Under the pieces are notes generated by a model that saw nothing but the letters and a program-made list of their open reading frames with translations, had not been told where the DNA came from and made no database searches. Of a stretch of 64,000 nt of DNA, positions 49,211 through 57,802 are shown piece by piece (position 1 is the stretch's first letter; each line of letters starts with the position of its first letter). The position numbers were made by a program, and so were the translations under genes. Source of the stretch: Mycobacterium avium subsp. avium (GTDB lineage Bacteria; Actinomycetota; Actinomycetes; Mycobacteriales; Mycobacteriaceae); contig NZ_CP046507.1 in the NCBI RefSeq assembly GCF_009741445.1, positions 248,001-312,000 of the forward strand. The letters are read 5' to 3'.

Positions 49211-49621
49211 ATGGCAGACCCGCAGGACCCCACCAACAGCGCAGCCGACGGCGCCGGCGACCCGCCGGAGAAGAAACCGCCCGCCAAGGCGGCCAAGAAG
49301 ACCGCGAAAGCGCCGGCCAAGAAGGCACCTGCGAAGAAGGCGCCCGCCAAGAAGGCACCCGCCAAGAAGGCCCCCGCGAAGAAGGCGCCGGCCAAGAACA
49401 CCCCCACCGGCGGCGGGCAGCGGGCCGACACCAACGGGGACCTGACCGCCGCCGCCAAAGATGCTGCCGCACAAGCGAAGTCGACCGTCGAAGCCGCGGA
49501 TAACCCGGTGGCTCCCGCGGTGGTCGGTCCGGCGGCGGGTCAGTCGCCGGTGCCGCTGATCGTCGCCGTCGCCGTCAGCCTGCTGGCTATCCTGCTCATC
49601 CGCCAGCTGCGCCGCCGCTGA
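49211..49621 (+). CDS. hns: Histone-like protein HNS/Rv3852 with C-terminal membrane helix
   Basis: This 136-aa protein has an Ala/Lys/Pro-rich N-terminal half with seven or so AKKAP repeats (about 25-60), like eukaryotic histone H1 tails. An Ala-rich segment and a C-terminal transmembrane helix [17 protein letters not shown] (about 115-131) follow. M. tuberculosis Rv3852 binds DNA and is membrane-anchored, which matches this architecture. ATG 49211 follows GAGGAGCGG. The repeats are encoded by near-identical 15-bp units that are prone to slippage. It lies just before rraA. Confidence 0.9.
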   Translation: MADPQDPTNSAADGAGDPPEKKPPAKAAKKTAKAPAKKAPAKKAPAKKAPAKKAPAKKAPAKNTPTGGGQRADTNGDLTAAAKDAAAQAKSTVEAADNPVAPAVVGPAAGQSPVPLIVAVAVSLLAILLIRQLRRR

Positions 49622-49629
49622 GCGCCGAC

Positions 49630-50115
49630 GTGACCGTTTCCTTTCGGCCCACCGCCGACCTGGTCGACGACATCGGGCCCGACGTGCGCAGCTGCGACCT
49701 GCAATTCCGTCAGCTCGGCGGGCGCACCGAATTCGCCGGGCCGATCAGCACGGTGCGCTGCTTCCAGGACAACGCGCTGCTCAAATCGGTGCTCTCCGAG
49801 CCGGGTGGCGGCGGAGTCCTGGTGGTCGACGGCGGCGGCTCGCTGCACACCGCGCTGGTCGGCGACGCCATCGCCGAGCTGGCCCGCGCCAACGGCTGGG
49901 CCGGGCTGATCGTCAACGGTGCGGTGCGCGACAGCGCCGCCCTGCGCGGCATGGACATCGGCGTCAAGGCGCTGGGCACCAATCCGCGCAAGAGCACCAA
50001 GACCGGCGCCGGCGAGCGCGACGTCGACATCACCCTCGGCGGTGTGACGTTCACGCCCGGCGACATCGCCTACAGCGACGACGACGGGATCGTCGTCGTC
50101 GCTGCAGGAGACTAA
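49630..50115 (+). CDS. rraA: RraA-like protein (MenG/RraA family, Rv3853 homologue)
   Basis: This 161-aa protein belongs to the RraA family: ribonuclease E inhibitor in E. coli and a putative aldolase/demethylmenaquinone methyltransferase-like fold elsewhere. Family motifs are [20 protein letters not shown] (about 58-77) and [28 protein letters not shown] (about 88-115). The Arg and Asp around NGAVRD suit the RraA metal site. It starts GTG 49630, 8 nt after hns. Its stop overlaps the convergent ethA stop (CTAA). The actual function in mycobacteria is debated. Confidence 0.9.
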   Translation: MTVSFRPTADLVDDIGPDVRSCDLQFRQLGGRTEFAGPISTVRCFQDNALLKSVLSEPGGGGVLVVDGGGSLHTALVGDAIAELARANGWAGLIVNGAVRDSAALRGMDIGVKALGTNPRKSTKTGAGERDVDITLGGVTFTPGDIAYSDDDGIVVVAAGD

Positions 50116-51581
50116 ACCGCTACCGGCGCACGCTTTTTCGCGAACTTCAGGCCCTCGTCGTCGACCCTGCCGCGCCGGATGGTCCGCATGTCGAAGAAGT
50201 AGTTCTGCTTGAGCCGCCACGGGGCCCGCGACCCAGACTTGGGCAGCAGGTGCATCGACCGGCGGAAGTAGCCCGGAGTGAAGTCCATGAACGGCAGCGC
50301 GTCGACGTCCTCGCCCGGGTGTTGCGGCTCCACGAAGTCAAACCCCTTGGCGTCCATGTAGTTCAGCAGCCGGCAGACGAATTCGGAGACCAGGTCGGCC
50401 TTCAGCGTCCACGATGCGTTGGTGTAGCCGAACGTGATGGCGAAGTTCGGCATCCCGGAGAACATCAGCCCCTTGTAGGTCATCAGCGACGTCAGGTCGA
50501 CCGGGTCGCCGTTGCGGGTCGGCGTCACCCCACCGAGCAGCTGCATGTTCAATCCCGTTGCGGTGACGATGATGTCGGCCGGCAGTTCCTCGCCGGAGTT
50601 CAGCCTGATGCCGGTCGTGGTGAACCGGTCGATGGTGTCGGTGACGACGTCGGCCTTGCCGTGCCGGATGGTGCGGAAGAAGTCGCCGTCGGGGGCCAGG
50701 CACAGCCGCTCGTCCCACACGTTGTAGCGCGGCCCGAAGTGCTTTTCCACGTCGTAGCCCTCGGGCAGGCGGCGCTTGGCCATCGTCATCAGCGTCTTGC
50801 GCATGTAGGCCGGGGCCTTGCGGGACAGCTGGTACTGGAAGGTGCTGAACGCGATGGCTTTCCAGCGGTTGGCCATGTGCGCCAGCCGGTCGGGCAGCAG
50901 CCGGTTGGCCCGCTCGGCGAACGGGTCGACCCCGGGCAGCGAGCCGATGTAGGTCGGCGAGCGCTGCAGCATCGTCACATGCCCGGCGCCGGAGTTCACC
51001 AGGGCCGGGATCAGGGTGATCGCGGTGGCACCGGAGCCGATGACCACGATGCGCTTGCCCGCATAGTCGAGGTCCTCGGGCCAGTGCTGCGGGTGGACGA
51101 TGGTGCCGCCGAAATCCTCGGCCCCGGGGAAGGTGGGCGAGTAGCCCTCGTCGTAGTTGTAGTAGCCGGTGCAGGCGAACAGGAACGAGCAGGTGATCTC
51201 GCTGCGCTGGCCGTCGTGTTCCACGGTCACCGTCCAGCGGTTGTCGGCATCGGACCAGTCGGCGGCCACCACCCGGTGCCGGTAGCGGATGTGCGGCTCG
51301 ATCCGGTTCTCGACCGCGGCCTCCTTGATGTAGGCCTTGATCGACGCGCCGTCGGCGATCGACTTCGCCGACCGCCACGGCTTGAAGCGGAAGCCGAGCG
51401 TGAACATGTCGGAGTCGGACCGGATGCCCGGGTACTTGAACAGGTCCCAGGTGCCGCCCAGGTCGGCGCGGCGTTCCAGGATGGCGTAGCTCTTGGTGGG
51501 GCAGCGGTTCTGCAGGTGCCAGGCGGCACTCACGCCGGAGATTCCGGCGCCCACGATGAGGACGTCAAGGTGTTCAGTCAT
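50112..51581 (-). CDS. ethA: Baeyer-Villiger monooxygenase EthA
   Basis: This 489-aa FAD/NADPH Baeyer-Villiger monooxygenase is the homologue of the enzyme that activates ethionamide. The FAD Rossmann motif is [17 protein letters not shown] (about 7-23). The BVMO fingerprint lies in [14 protein letters not shown] (about 155-168), and the NADPH Rossmann motif is [16 protein letters not shown] (about 180-195). The C-terminal segment [17 protein letters not shown] resembles the family. ATG 51581 (MTEHLDVLI) matches the family start. It is divergent from ethR across 77 bp of operator. Its physiological substrate is uncertain. Confidence 0.94.
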   Translation of the reverse strand: MTEHLDVLIVGAGISGVSAAWHLQNRCPTKSYAILERRADLGGTWDLFKYPGIRSDSDMFTLGFRFKPWRSAKSIADGASIKAYIKEAAVENRIEPHIRYRHRVVAADWSDADNRWTVTVEHDGQRSEITCSFLFACTGYYNYDEGYSPTFPGAEDFGGTIVHPQHWPEDLDYAGKRIVVIGSGATAITLIPALVNSGAGHVTMLQRSPTYIGSLPGVDPFAERANRLLPDRLAHMANRWKAIAFSTFQYQLSRKAPAYMRKTLMTMAKRRLPEGYDVEKHFGPRYNVWDERLCLAPDGDFFRTIRHGKADVVTDTIDRFTTTGIRLNSGEELPADIIVTATGLNMQLLGGVTPTRNGDPVDLTSLMTYKGLMFSGMPNFAITFGYTNASWTLKADLVSEFVCRLLNYMDAKGFDFVEPQHPGEDVDALPFMDFTPGYFRRSMHLLPKSGSRAPWRLKQNYFFDMRTIRRGRVDDEGLKFAKKRAPVAV

Positions 51582-51658
51582 GAAAACCACGCTATCAACA
51601 CCGTGTCGAAGCGGTCAACACCCTGTCGAATTTATCGACGGCGTGTAAGGTAGCGGCC
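51582..51658. promoter_or_regulatory. EthR operator between ethA and ethR
   Basis: The 77-bp divergent promoter holds two 16-bp direct repeats, TCAACACC[G/C]TGTCGAA, at 51595-51610 and 51615-51630. These are on a 20-bp period and followed by a TCGAC half-site at about 51635. The M. tuberculosis EthR operator is likewise an extended repeat bound by several EthR dimers. Confidence 0.75.
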
Positions 51659-52300
51659 GTGACTACCGTCGGCCAGACGCGCGCCCTGCGGGGCCGTCGC
51701 GCCATCCGCCCCACCGGCGACGAGCGCGAGCAGGCCATCCTCGCCACCGCCGAGCGACTGCTGGAGACTCGGCCGTTCGCCGGCATCTCGGTCGACGACC
51801 TGGCCAAGGGCGCCGGGCTATCCCGGCCCACGTTCTACTTCTATTTCAAGTCCAAAGAGGCGGTGGTGCTCTCGCTGCTCGAGCCGGTGATCGCCCGGGC
51901 CGACGCCGAGTTCGACGGTGCCGTGCAGCGGCTGCCGACGGACCCCCGGCGGGTGTGGCGCAACGGCATCAAGGCGTTCTTCACCGCGTTCAGCTCGCAT
52001 CGCGCGCTGGCCCGCGCGGCCACCGAGGCGCTGGCCACCAGCTCCGAGCTGCGCTCGGTGTGGTCGGGATTCATGCAGAAGTGGATCGACCAGACCGCGG
52101 CCATGATCACCGCCGAACGCGAGCGCGGCGCGGCGCCGGACACCATTCCCGCCGCCGACCTGGCCACGTCGTTGAACCAGATGAACGAGCGCACCATGAT
52201 GGCCGCCCTGTCCGCCGAGACCCCGGCCGTCGCCGAGGACCGGGTGGTCGACACCCTCACCCACATCTGGGTCAGCAGCATCTACGGCGAATCCGGCTAG
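51659..52300 (+). CDS. ethR: TetR-family repressor EthR
   Basis: This 213-aa TetR-family regulator represses ethA. The DNA-binding domain is GDEREQAILATAERLLETRPFAGISVDDLAKGAGLSRPTFYFYFKSKEAVV, with the helix-turn-helix at about 43-62. The C-terminal domain is the large ligand pocket, with conserved aromatics such as the WSGFMQKW segment. GTG 51659 is the start, 77 nt from divergent ethA. The dinB3 gene follows 29 nt after its stop and may partly depend on read-through from this promoter. Confidence 0.93.
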   Translation: MTTVGQTRALRGRRAIRPTGDEREQAILATAERLLETRPFAGISVDDLAKGAGLSRPTFYFYFKSKEAVVLSLLEPVIARADAEFDGAVQRLPTDPRRVWRNGIKAFFTAFSSHRALARAATEALATSSELRSVWSGFMQKWIDQTAAMITAERERGAAPDTIPAADLATSLNQMNERTMMAALSAETPAVAEDRVVDTLTHIWVSSIYGESG

Positions 52301-52321
52301 CGCCGCCTGTCGGCACCGCAT

Positions 52322-52337
52322 GCGAACATATGTTCGT
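52322..52337 (+). promoter_or_regulatory. LexA SOS box overlapping the dinB3 start
   Basis: CGAACATATGTTCG (52323-52336) is a perfect 14-bp palindrome of the mycobacterial LexA type, GAAC-N4-GTTC with the outer T and A changed. Longer arms (CACCGCA 52314-52320 with TGCGGTG 52337-52343) extend it. The dinB3 ATG at 52330 sits in its centre. Confidence 0.8.
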
Positions 52338-53532
52338 GCGGTGTGATGCGTCCATCCTGCACGCCGACCTGGACTCCTTCTACGCGTCGGTGGAACAGCG
52401 CGACGACCCGACGCTGCGCGGCCGGCCGGTGATCGTCGGCGGCGGCGTGGTGCTGGCGGCCAGCTACGAGGCCAAGGCTTACGGCGTGCGGACCGCGATG
52501 GGCGGGGCGCAGGCCCGCCGGCTCTGCCCGCACGCCGTGGTGGTGCCGCCGCGGATGCACGCCTACACCCGCGCCAGCGACGCCGTTTTCCGGGTGTTCC
52601 GCGAGTGCACCCCGCTGGTGGAGCCGCTGTCGGTCGACGAGGCGTTCCTCGATGTGGGCGGGCTGCGCCGGGTGTCCGGCACGCCGGTGGCCATCGCGCA
52701 GCGGCTGCGCGCCGACGTGCGCGACCGGGTCGGGCTGCCGATCACCGTCGGGATCGCCCGGACCAAGTTCCTGGCCAAGGTGGCCAGCCAGCAGGCCAAG
52801 CCGGACGGCCTGTTGCTGGTGCCGCCCGATCAGGAGCTGGCCTTCCTGCGCCCGCTGCCGGTGCGCCGGCTGTGGGGCGTGGGGGCGGTGACGGCCGAGA
52901 AGCTGCGCGCGCACGGCATCGCCACCGTGGCCGACGTGGCCGAGCTCAGCGAGTCGACGCTGGGCTCGATGGTGGGCGCCGCGATGGGCCGGCAGCTCTA
53001 CGCGCTGTCCCGCAACATCGACCGCAGGCGGGTGAGCACCGGTGTGCGGCGCCGGTCGGTCGGCGCCCAGCGGGCGCTGGGCCGGGCCGGAAACACCATG
53101 TCCGACAGCGAGATCGACGCCGTGGTGGTCAACCTGATCGACCGCATCACCGGGCGGATGCGCGCCGCCGGGCGCACCGGTCGCACCGTGGTGCTGCGGC
53201 TGCGCTTCGACGACTTCACCCGGACGACCCGCTCGCACACCCTGCCGTGGGCCACGTCGTCCACCGCGCCGATCCTGGCCGCCGCCCGGCGGCTGGTGGC
53301 GGGCGCGGCGCCGATGATCGCGCGGCGCGGGCTGACGCTGGTCGGCTTCGCCGTGTCGGGCATCGACCGCGACGGCGCCCAGCAGTTGATGCTGCCGTTC
53401 GAGGGTCGGCCGCCAGATGCCATCGACGCCGCGATCGACCGGGTGCGGCGCCGCTACGGCAAGGCGGCGCTGACGCCGGCGGTGTTGCTGGGCCGCGACC
53501 CGGGACTCGAGATGCCGCACCTGCCGGACTGA
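52330..53532 (+). CDS. dinB3: Y-family DNA polymerase IV (DinB3-like)
   Basis: This 400-aa error-prone translesion polymerase carries out damage-tolerant DNA synthesis. The palm catalytic residues are in ILHADLDSFYASVEQ (first Asp, about 10-24) and PLSVDEAFLDVGG (second Asp/Glu, about 99-111). A VGIARTKFLAKVASQQAKPDG block and a GVGAVTAEKLRAHGI helix-hairpin-helix (about 180-200) follow. A little-finger domain and a C-terminal LMLPF segment resembling a beta-clamp-binding peptide (QLMLPF) are present. The start at ATG 52330 overlaps an SOS box; GTG 52336 is an alternative. M. tuberculosis has two other DinB genes and none at this locus in memory, whereas M. smegmatis has dinB3 next to ethR. 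Confidence 0.9.
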   Translation: MFVRCDASILHADLDSFYASVEQRDDPTLRGRPVIVGGGVVLAASYEAKAYGVRTAMGGAQARRLCPHAVVVPPRMHAYTRASDAVFRVFRECTPLVEPLSVDEAFLDVGGLRRVSGTPVAIAQRLRADVRDRVGLPITVGIARTKFLAKVASQQAKPDGLLLVPPDQELAFLRPLPVRRLWGVGAVTAEKLRAHGIATVADVAELSESTLGSMVGAAMGRQLYALSRNIDRRRVSTGVRRRSVGAQRALGRAGNTMSDSEIDAVVVNLIDRITGRMRAAGRTGRTVVLRLRFDDFTRTTRSHTLPWATSSTAPILAAARRLVAGAAPMIARRGLTLVGFAVSGIDRDGAQQLMLPFEGRPPDAIDAAIDRVRRRYGKAALTPAVLLGRDPGLEMPHLPD

Positions 53533-53538
53533 TCGGAC

Positions 53539-54543
53539 CTAGCCGGCCGTCCACTCCAGCAGCCGTTCGGCCGGCCAGGTGTTGACGATCCGGTCGACGG
53601 GCACCCCGGCGTCCAGGGCGCGCTGGGCGCCGTAGCCGAGGAATTCCAGCTGGCCCGGCGCGTGCGCATCGGTGTCGATGCTGAACACGCAGCCCATCTC
53701 CAGCGCCAGGTTCAGCAGCCGGGTCGGCGGGTCGCGGCGTTCCGGCCGGGAGTTGATCTCCACCGCGGTGCCGTGCTCGCGGCAGGCGGTGAACACCGCC
53801 TCGGCGTCGAACTTGGACTCCGGCCGGATGCCGCGGTTGCCGGACACCAACCGGCCGGTGCAGTGGCCGAGCACGTCGGCGTGCGGATTTTGCACGGCGC
53901 GCAGCATCCGGCGGGTCATCGCGGCGGAATCCATCGACAGCTTGGAGTGCACGCTGGCCACCACGACGTCGAGCCGCTCCAGCAGTTCGGGTTCCTGGTC
54001 CAGCCCGCCGTCCTCGAGGATGTCCACCTCGATCCCGGTCAGGATGCGCATCGGCGCGACGGTGTCCTGCAGCCGGTCGATCACGTCGAGCTGCTTGCGC
54101 AGCCGCTCCGGCGACAGGCCGTTGGCGATGGTCAGCCGTGGCGAATGGTCGGTCAGCGCGCAGTATTCGTGACCGAGCGCCGCCGCGGCGGCCATCATCT
54201 CCTCGATCGGCGCCGAACCGTCCGACCAGTTCGAGTGCACATGCAGATCGCCGCGCAGCGCCGAACGGATATCGCCGCCATCGAGATCCTCTGCGGCAGA
54301 ACGCAATTCGACCAGCATGTCGGGTTCGCGACCGGACCAGGCCTGCGCGATCACCTTGGCGGTCTTGGGTCCGATGCCCGGCAGCGACTGCCAGCTGTTG
54401 GCCTGCCCGTGGCGCTCCCGCGTCGCCTCGTCGAGGCCCTCGATGATGTCGGCCGCGTTGCGGTAGGCCATCACCCGCCTGGGGTCGTGGCGGCTGCGGT
54501 CCTTGTAGTACGCGATCTGCCGCAGCGCAACTACCGGGTCCAT
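53539..54543 (-). CDS. PHP-domain protein with helix-hairpin-helix (PolX-like, Rv3856c homologue)
   Basis: This 334-aa protein resembles the C-terminal part of bacterial PolX. The N-terminal helix-hairpin-helix has SWQSLPGIGPKTAKVIAQA (about 50-68). The PHP phosphoesterase domain starts DLHVHSNWSDGSAPIEEM (about 98-115) with metal-binding HVH, then YCALTDHSPRL, EVDIL, VASVHSKL and DTDAHAPGQL. It lacks a polymerase domain. It may be a nuclease or phosphoesterase in repair; the substrate is unknown. It is convergent with dinB3, 6 nt between stops. Confidence 0.85.
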   Translation of the reverse strand: MDPVVALRQIAYYKDRSRHDPRRVMAYRNAADIIEGLDEATRERHGQANSWQSLPGIGPKTAKVIAQAWSGREPDMLVELRSAAEDLDGGDIRSALRGDLHVHSNWSDGSAPIEEMMAAAAALGHEYCALTDHSPRLTIANGLSPERLRKQLDVIDRLQDTVAPMRILTGIEVDILEDGGLDQEPELLERLDVVVASVHSKLSMDSAAMTRRMLRAVQNPHADVLGHCTGRLVSGNRGIRPESKFDAEAVFTACREHGTAVEINSRPERRDPPTRLLNLALEMGCVFSIDTDAHAPGQLEFLGYGAQRALDAGVPVDRIVNTWPAERLLEWTAG

Positions 54544-54621
54544 GACTCCAGTGTGCCCGCGCGGTGACCGCCAGCGCGGAGAGGCCGGGCGCCGCAGATC
54601 ACCGCCGAACCCCCGCGCGGA

Positions 54622-55062
54622 TCACCACAGCTGTCCGGCGACGAACCCGGCGAACAGCACGCCGAATCCGCCGATCTCCCCGACGATCAGCGCGGCCATC
54701 GACCACCGCAGTCCGGCGGTGGGGCGCTCGAACTGGTTGACGGTGTCGCGCCGCGCGCCGTGGCCGATGTAGGCCAGGATGGCCGCCAGGAAGAAGAAGA
54801 CCAGCACCCCGGCCGCGGCCAGGTTCACCCACACCGGCCAGGCGCTCAGTTGCACGAACACCGCGATCAGCAGCGTGGCGAACGAGTACAGCAGGGCCGC
54901 CCGGTGCGCGATGTCGACGTAGGGATGCGCAAGGTGGTTCTCCGAGGTCATCATCTCGCGGTACTTCCACACGCCCAGGATCAGCGCGAGCAAAAAGATC
55001 TGCCCCGCGGCCAGCAGGGTGATCTTGGTGTCGAGTCCCAGGGAGCCACAACCGAACGTCAT
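54622..55062 (-). CDS. Four-helix membrane protein (Rv3857c region)
   Basis: This 146-aa protein has hydrophobic segments at about 13-30, 55-77, 80-100 and 119-142, joined by short polar loops such as KYREMMTSENHLAHPYVDIAHR. It has no catalytic motif. The upstream ATG at 55062 is the most 5' in-frame start; internal starts are possible. It lies 51 bp from the divergent oxidoreductase gene. I do not recognise the family. Confidence 0.75.
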   Translation of the reverse strand: MTFGCGSLGLDTKITLLAAGQIFLLALILGVWKYREMMTSENHLAHPYVDIAHRAALLYSFATLLIAVFVQLSAWPVWVNLAAAGVLVFFFLAAILAYIGHGARRDTVNQFERPTAGLRWSMAALIVGEIGGFGVLFAGFVAGQLW

Positions 55063-55113
55063 CAGAACGTCGAGTTTAGTTGTCCTTCATAAAGACCGAC
55101 TAACGTCGGCGTC

Positions 55114-55965
55114 ATGCGATTCGCCTTCAAGACCTCCCCGCAGAACACCACCTGGGCCCAGATGCTGGCCGTCTGGCAAGCGGCCGACGACATCGACGTC
55201 TACGAATCCGGCTGGACGTTCGATCACTTCTACCCGATCTTCTCCGACAGCAGCGGCCCCTGCCTGGAGGGCTGGACGACGCTGACCGCGCTGGCGCAGG
55301 CCACCAAGCGGCTGCGGCTGGGCACCCTGGTCACCGGGATCCACTACCGCCACCCCGCGGTGCTGGCCAACATGGCCGCCGCGGTCGACATCATCTCCGG
55401 CGGCCGGCTCGAGCTCGGTATCGGCGCCGGCTGGAACGAGGAGGAGTCCGGCGCCTACGGCATCGAACTGGGCAGCATCCGGGAACGCTTCGACCGCTTC
55501 GAGGAGGCGTGCGCGGTGCTGACCAGCCTGCTCAGCCAGGAGACCACCGACTTCGACGGCAAGTTCTACCAGCTCAAGGGGGCCCGCAACGAGCCGAAGG
55601 GACCGCAGCGGCCGCACCCGCCGATCTGCATCGGCGGCAGCGGGGAGAAGCGCACCCTGCGGATCACCGCCCGCTACGCCCAGCACTGGAACTTCGTCGG
55701 CGGCCCGCCGGACGTCTTCGCCCACAAGCGAGACGTGCTGGCCTCGCATTGCGCGGACATCGGGCGCGATCCCAAGGAGATCCTGCTCTCGGCGCACCTG
55801 CGGCTGGAGCCGGACCTGGACTACGGCAAGGTCATCGACGGCGCGGCCGCGCTGGCCGCCGAGGGATTGGATCTCGGCATCGTCTACCTGCCGCCGCCGC
55901 ACGACCCCGCGGTGCTGGAGCCGCTCGCCGAGGCGATCCGCGACTCGGGTTTATTGCGTTCCTGA
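55114..55965 (+). CDS. LLM-class F420-dependent oxidoreductase
   Basis: This 283-aa TIM-barrel protein is of the luciferase-like monooxygenase/F420-dependent family. Motifs are MRFAFKTSPQNTTW, WTFDHFYPIFSDSSGPCLEGWTTL (about 33-56), RLRLGTLVTGIHYRHPAVLANMAAAVDIISGGRLELGIGAGWNEEESGAYG (about 68-118) and ICIGGSGEKRTLRITARYAQHWN. These are the F420 or FMN phosphate-binding elements. The reaction is not readable. A short dyad CCGACTAACGTCGG (55097-55110) lies just before the ATG, possibly an operator. It is divergent from the four-helix membrane protein. Confidence 0.87.
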   Translation: MRFAFKTSPQNTTWAQMLAVWQAADDIDVYESGWTFDHFYPIFSDSSGPCLEGWTTLTALAQATKRLRLGTLVTGIHYRHPAVLANMAAAVDIISGGRLELGIGAGWNEEESGAYGIELGSIRERFDRFEEACAVLTSLLSQETTDFDGKFYQLKGARNEPKGPQRPHPPICIGGSGEKRTLRITARYAQHWNFVGGPPDVFAHKRDVLASHCADIGRDPKEILLSAHLRLEPDLDYGKVIDGAAALAAEGLDLGIVYLPPPHDPAVLEPLAEAIRDSGLLRS

Positions 55966-56032
55966 GGCACCCGCCCGCCGGGCCCGCCGCGAGCAAACAC
56001 ACCGGGGGTCTGACGCCACGTCGGCCCGGCGA

Positions 56033-56173
56033 TCACACACCGAACAGCAGAAGGTCCTGCGCGGTGACCAGACGCTCGTGCTTGGCGGGGAACTCACGGC
56101 TCTTCACCGGATGACGCAGCCATGACCAGGCGATTCGCCCCATCCGCGACCGAGGTACTGGATTGATATGCAC
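56033..56173 (-). CDS. Hidden 46-aa ORF with strong ribosome site and upstream CRP box
   Basis: GTG 56173 opens a 46-aa frame ending TGA 56033, below typical ORF cut-offs. The peptide starts VHINPVPRSRMGRIAWSWLR and ends LLLFGV; it is basic and amphipathic, with a Trp-Ser-Trp patch. AGGAG precedes the start by 8 nt, and a perfect CRP-type site lies 53 nt upstream. It lies between the LLM gene and gltD, on the gltD strand, so either its own promoter or gltD read-through could express it. I do not recognise the family. Confidence 0.5.
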   Translation of the reverse strand: MHINPVPRSRMGRIAWSWLRHPVKSREFPAKHERLVTAQDLLLFGV

Positions 56174-56225
56174 AACGAACACTCCTGCGGTCGGTCCTTC
56201 AACCGGGAAACCGGTGTGACCCCCC

Positions 56226-56241
56226 TGTGAGCGGGCTCACA
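56226..56241. promoter_or_regulatory. CRP-type site
   Basis: TGTGAGCGGGCTCACA is a perfect match to TGTGA-N6-TCACA, the recognition motif of mycobacterial Crp (Rv3676) and of Crp generally. It lies upstream of the 46-aa ORF and 85 nt past the gltD stop. A second AT-rich hexamer (TTATTA, 56249-56254) beside it could be a promoter element. Confidence 0.75.
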
Positions 56242-56326
56242 ACGGGTTATTAGACACCAACGTCCTGGCAAACTGTGGAAGACGCGCCGAGCGAAACCGG
56301 TCGTGTTTCTGGTGTGACTGGTGTTA

Positions 56327-57802
56327 CTACTGCAGCGGTACCGCGGTGGGTTTGACCGGCGCCGGCAGCGCGGTGGCGCCCATCAGGAACCGATCCGCCG
56401 CCGCCGCGGCCGCCCGGCCCTCAGCTATCGCCCAGACGATCAACGACTGGCCGCGACCCATGTCCCCGGCCACGAACACGCCCGGAATCGAGGTGTCGAA
56501 ATCGGCGCCGCGCGCGACGTTGCCACGCTCGGTGAACTTCACCCCGAGGTCGGTGAGCAGGCCCTCCTTCTCGGGGCCGACGAATCCCATCGCCAGCAGC
56601 ACCAGGTCGGCCTCGAGTTCGAACTCCGAGCCCTCGACCTTGACGAACTTGCCGTCCTCCATGGTCACCTCGTGCGCCTTGAGCGCCGTGACGCGACCGT
56701 TCTCGCCGACGAACTCCTCGGTGTTGACCGAGAACACCCGCTCGCCGCCCTCCTCGTGCGCCGAGGACACCCGGTACATCAGCGGGTAGGTCGGCCACGG
56801 GGTGGACGGGGCGCGGGTGTCCGGCGGACGCGGCATGATCTCGAACTGGTGCACCTCGGTGGCGCCCTGCCGGTGCACGGTGCCCAGGCAGTCGGCGCCG
56901 GTGTCGCCGCCGCCGATGATGATGACCTTCTTGCCCTTGGCGGTGATCGGCGGCTGCCCGTCGGCGTCCATGTCGGCCTCGTCCAGGTCGCCCGAGGCTT
57001 GCCGGTTGCCCCACGGCAAGAACTCCATCGCCTGGTGGATGCCGTCCAGCTCCCGGCCGGGAATGGGCAGATCCCGCCAGGCGGTGGCGCCGCCGGCCAG
57101 CACGACGGCGTCGAAATCGGCGCGCAGCTGGTCCGCGGTGATGTCGACGCCGACGTTGACGCCGGCGCGGAATTCGGTTCCCTCGGCGCGCATCTGGTCC
57201 AGCCGGCGGTCCAGGACCCGCTTTTCCATCTTGAATTCCGGGATGCCGTAGCGCAGCAGCCCGCCGATCTTGTCGGACCGCTCGAAGACGGTGACGCTGT
57301 GCCCGGCCCGGGTCAGCTGCTGGGCGGCGGCCAGACCCGCCGGGCCGGAGCCGACCACGGCGACCTTCTTGCCGGTCAGCTTGTCCGGCGGCAGCGGCTG
57401 CACCCAGCCCTCGTCGAAGGCGTTGTCGATGATCTCCAGCTCGATCTGCTTGATCGTCACCGGGTCCTGGTTGATGCCGAGCACGCAGGCCGGCTCGCAC
57501 GGAGCCGGGCACAGCCGCCCGGTGAAGTCCGGGAAGTTGTTGGTGGCGTGCAGCCGCTCGATGGCGTCGCGCCACCGCCCGGTGCGCACCAGGTCATTCC
57601 ACTCCGGGATCAGGTTCCCCAGCGGACAACCGTTGTGGCAGAACGGAATACCGCAGTCCATGCATCGAGTGGCCTGCTCGCGCAGGGTCCCGTGGTCGAA
57701 TTCCTCGTAGACCTCGCGCCAGTCGCGCAACCGCAGCGGGACAGGCCGGCGCTTCGGCAGTTCCCGACGCGTGTATTTCAGGAAGCCGCTCGGATCAGCC
57801 AT
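56327..57802 (-). CDS. gltD: Glutamate synthase small subunit
   Basis: This 491-aa NADPH-binding small subunit of glutamate synthase passes electrons to GltB. The N-terminal iron-sulfur motifs are [17 protein letters not shown] and CPAPCEPAC. The FAD motif is [21 protein letters not shown], and the NADPH Rossmann block is [15 protein letters not shown], with [23 protein letters not shown] near the end. ATG 57802 overlaps the gltB end by 8 nt. The start [15 protein letters not shown] is the family's usual one. Together GltB and GltD make glutamate from glutamine and 2-oxoglutarate. Confidence 0.97.
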   Translation of the reverse strand: MADPSGFLKYTRRELPKRRPVPLRLRDWREVYEEFDHGTLREQATRCMDCGIPFCHNGCPLGNLIPEWNDLVRTGRWRDAIERLHATNNFPDFTGRLCPAPCEPACVLGINQDPVTIKQIELEIIDNAFDEGWVQPLPPDKLTGKKVAVVGSGPAGLAAAQQLTRAGHSVTVFERSDKIGGLLRYGIPEFKMEKRVLDRRLDQMRAEGTEFRAGVNVGVDITADQLRADFDAVVLAGGATAWRDLPIPGRELDGIHQAMEFLPWGNRQASGDLDEADMDADGQPPITAKGKKVIIIGGGDTGADCLGTVHRQGATEVHQFEIMPRPPDTRAPSTPWPTYPLMYRVSSAHEEGGERVFSVNTEEFVGENGRVTALKAHEVTMEDGKFVKVEGSEFELEADLVLLAMGFVGPEKEGLLTDLGVKFTERGNVARGADFDTSIPGVFVAGDMGRGQSLIVWAIAEGRAAAAAADRFLMGATALPAPVKPTAVPLQ

